Assembly: GCF_001039355.2 (NCBI RefSeq)
Contig: NW_019774036.1
Location: 11,311 to 75,310, forward strand
Length of the DNA stretch: 64,000 bases
Source of the DNA: Lingula anatina
Taxonomy: Eukaryota; Brachiopoda; Lingulata; Lingulida; Lingulidae
Reading direction: 5' to 3'
Both the position numbers and the translations under genes were made by a program. Positions 63,656 to 64,000 of the stretch are shown in pieces. Every line of letters starts with the position of its first letter. Within the stretch, counting starts at the first letter, position 1. The notes beneath the pieces were generated by a model that was given only the letters and a program-made list of their open reading frames with translations, ran no database searches and was not told the DNA's origin.

Positions 63656-64000
63656 TCACAATAATCTTCTAAATGTTACAGAAAACAGATAAAGGGTATA
63701 CCAACTATTCACGTTTTACCCTTATCATTTTGATACATTTTTAAGGATGAGAACTTCATTTACTGATATTGTTAAATTAAATATAAAAGCTGGTTTCATA
63801 AGGTTGTAGCACAAAATGGTGTTTTTGTCACCCGTTTCAATCAACGAATATAATATTTTCGTTTTGTGTGAAATGAGCATGGTGTCCTGCTTGACACCTC
63901 GCGCGACTTCTTACCAATATTAAGATGGGGGGAGGAGGGCATGCCTGTCAAGACCCTTTTAATGGCAACTACACAATTTTTTTAACATCCCGTGAGCTTG

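Overview
The window is intron-rich, AT-rich animal nuclear DNA. Short exons with GT-AG introns, tandem AGGTCA-type repeats, Penelope-like retroelement debris and strong allele-like divergence suggest a marine invertebrate, most likely a mollusc. That placement is inference; no taxonomic marker was tested.

Layout. (1) About 1.7-41.0 kb, minus strand: one giant gene, DNAH12, an axonemal inner-arm dynein heavy chain. I could follow it through about 62 exons. All splice phases agree and give 3842 codons, from the start ATG at 40738 to the exon ending at 1745. Only the last ~120-150 residues should lie off the left edge. (2) 41.04-41.44 kb: a compact head-to-head promoter between DNAH12 and IQUB, with CCAAT boxes, a CRE-like site and an RFX X-box-like site. 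(3) 41.4-49.2 kb, plus strand: a complete IQUB gene (ubiquitin-like plus IQ motif, radial-spoke component, 1003 residues). (4) 50.7-52.2 kb, minus strand: a small secreted protein with four EF-hands, built from four coding exons. (5) 52.2-53.86 kb: intergenic DNA with a dispersed repeat and a dead Penelope-like GIY-YIG fragment. (6) 53.86-60.4 kb: a second, 5'-truncated copy of IQUB (exons 5-12 plus 3' flank) bounded on both sides by single N characters. (7) 60.4-64.0 kb: a fragment of an uncharacterised Cys/His-rich gene, a terminal-inverted-repeat element, an array of look-alike hairpins, a hammerhead-like motif, and a block matching the upstream region of the EF-hand gene.

How it fits together. 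DNAH12 and IQUB both serve motile cilia and are transcribed divergently from a shared short promoter, so co-regulation by a ciliary programme is plausible. The four single N characters (8535, 34066, 53862, 60411) look like contig joins. Two of the three large duplications sit exactly on them, so they are best read first as assembly or haplotype artefacts.

The most interesting biological points are: two 141-nt, same-phase copies of one DNAH12 exon (likely mutually exclusive exons); the EF-hand gene present in one version of the locus and absent from the other; and the hairpin array with an invariant loop and compensating stems at 62.6-63.0 kb.
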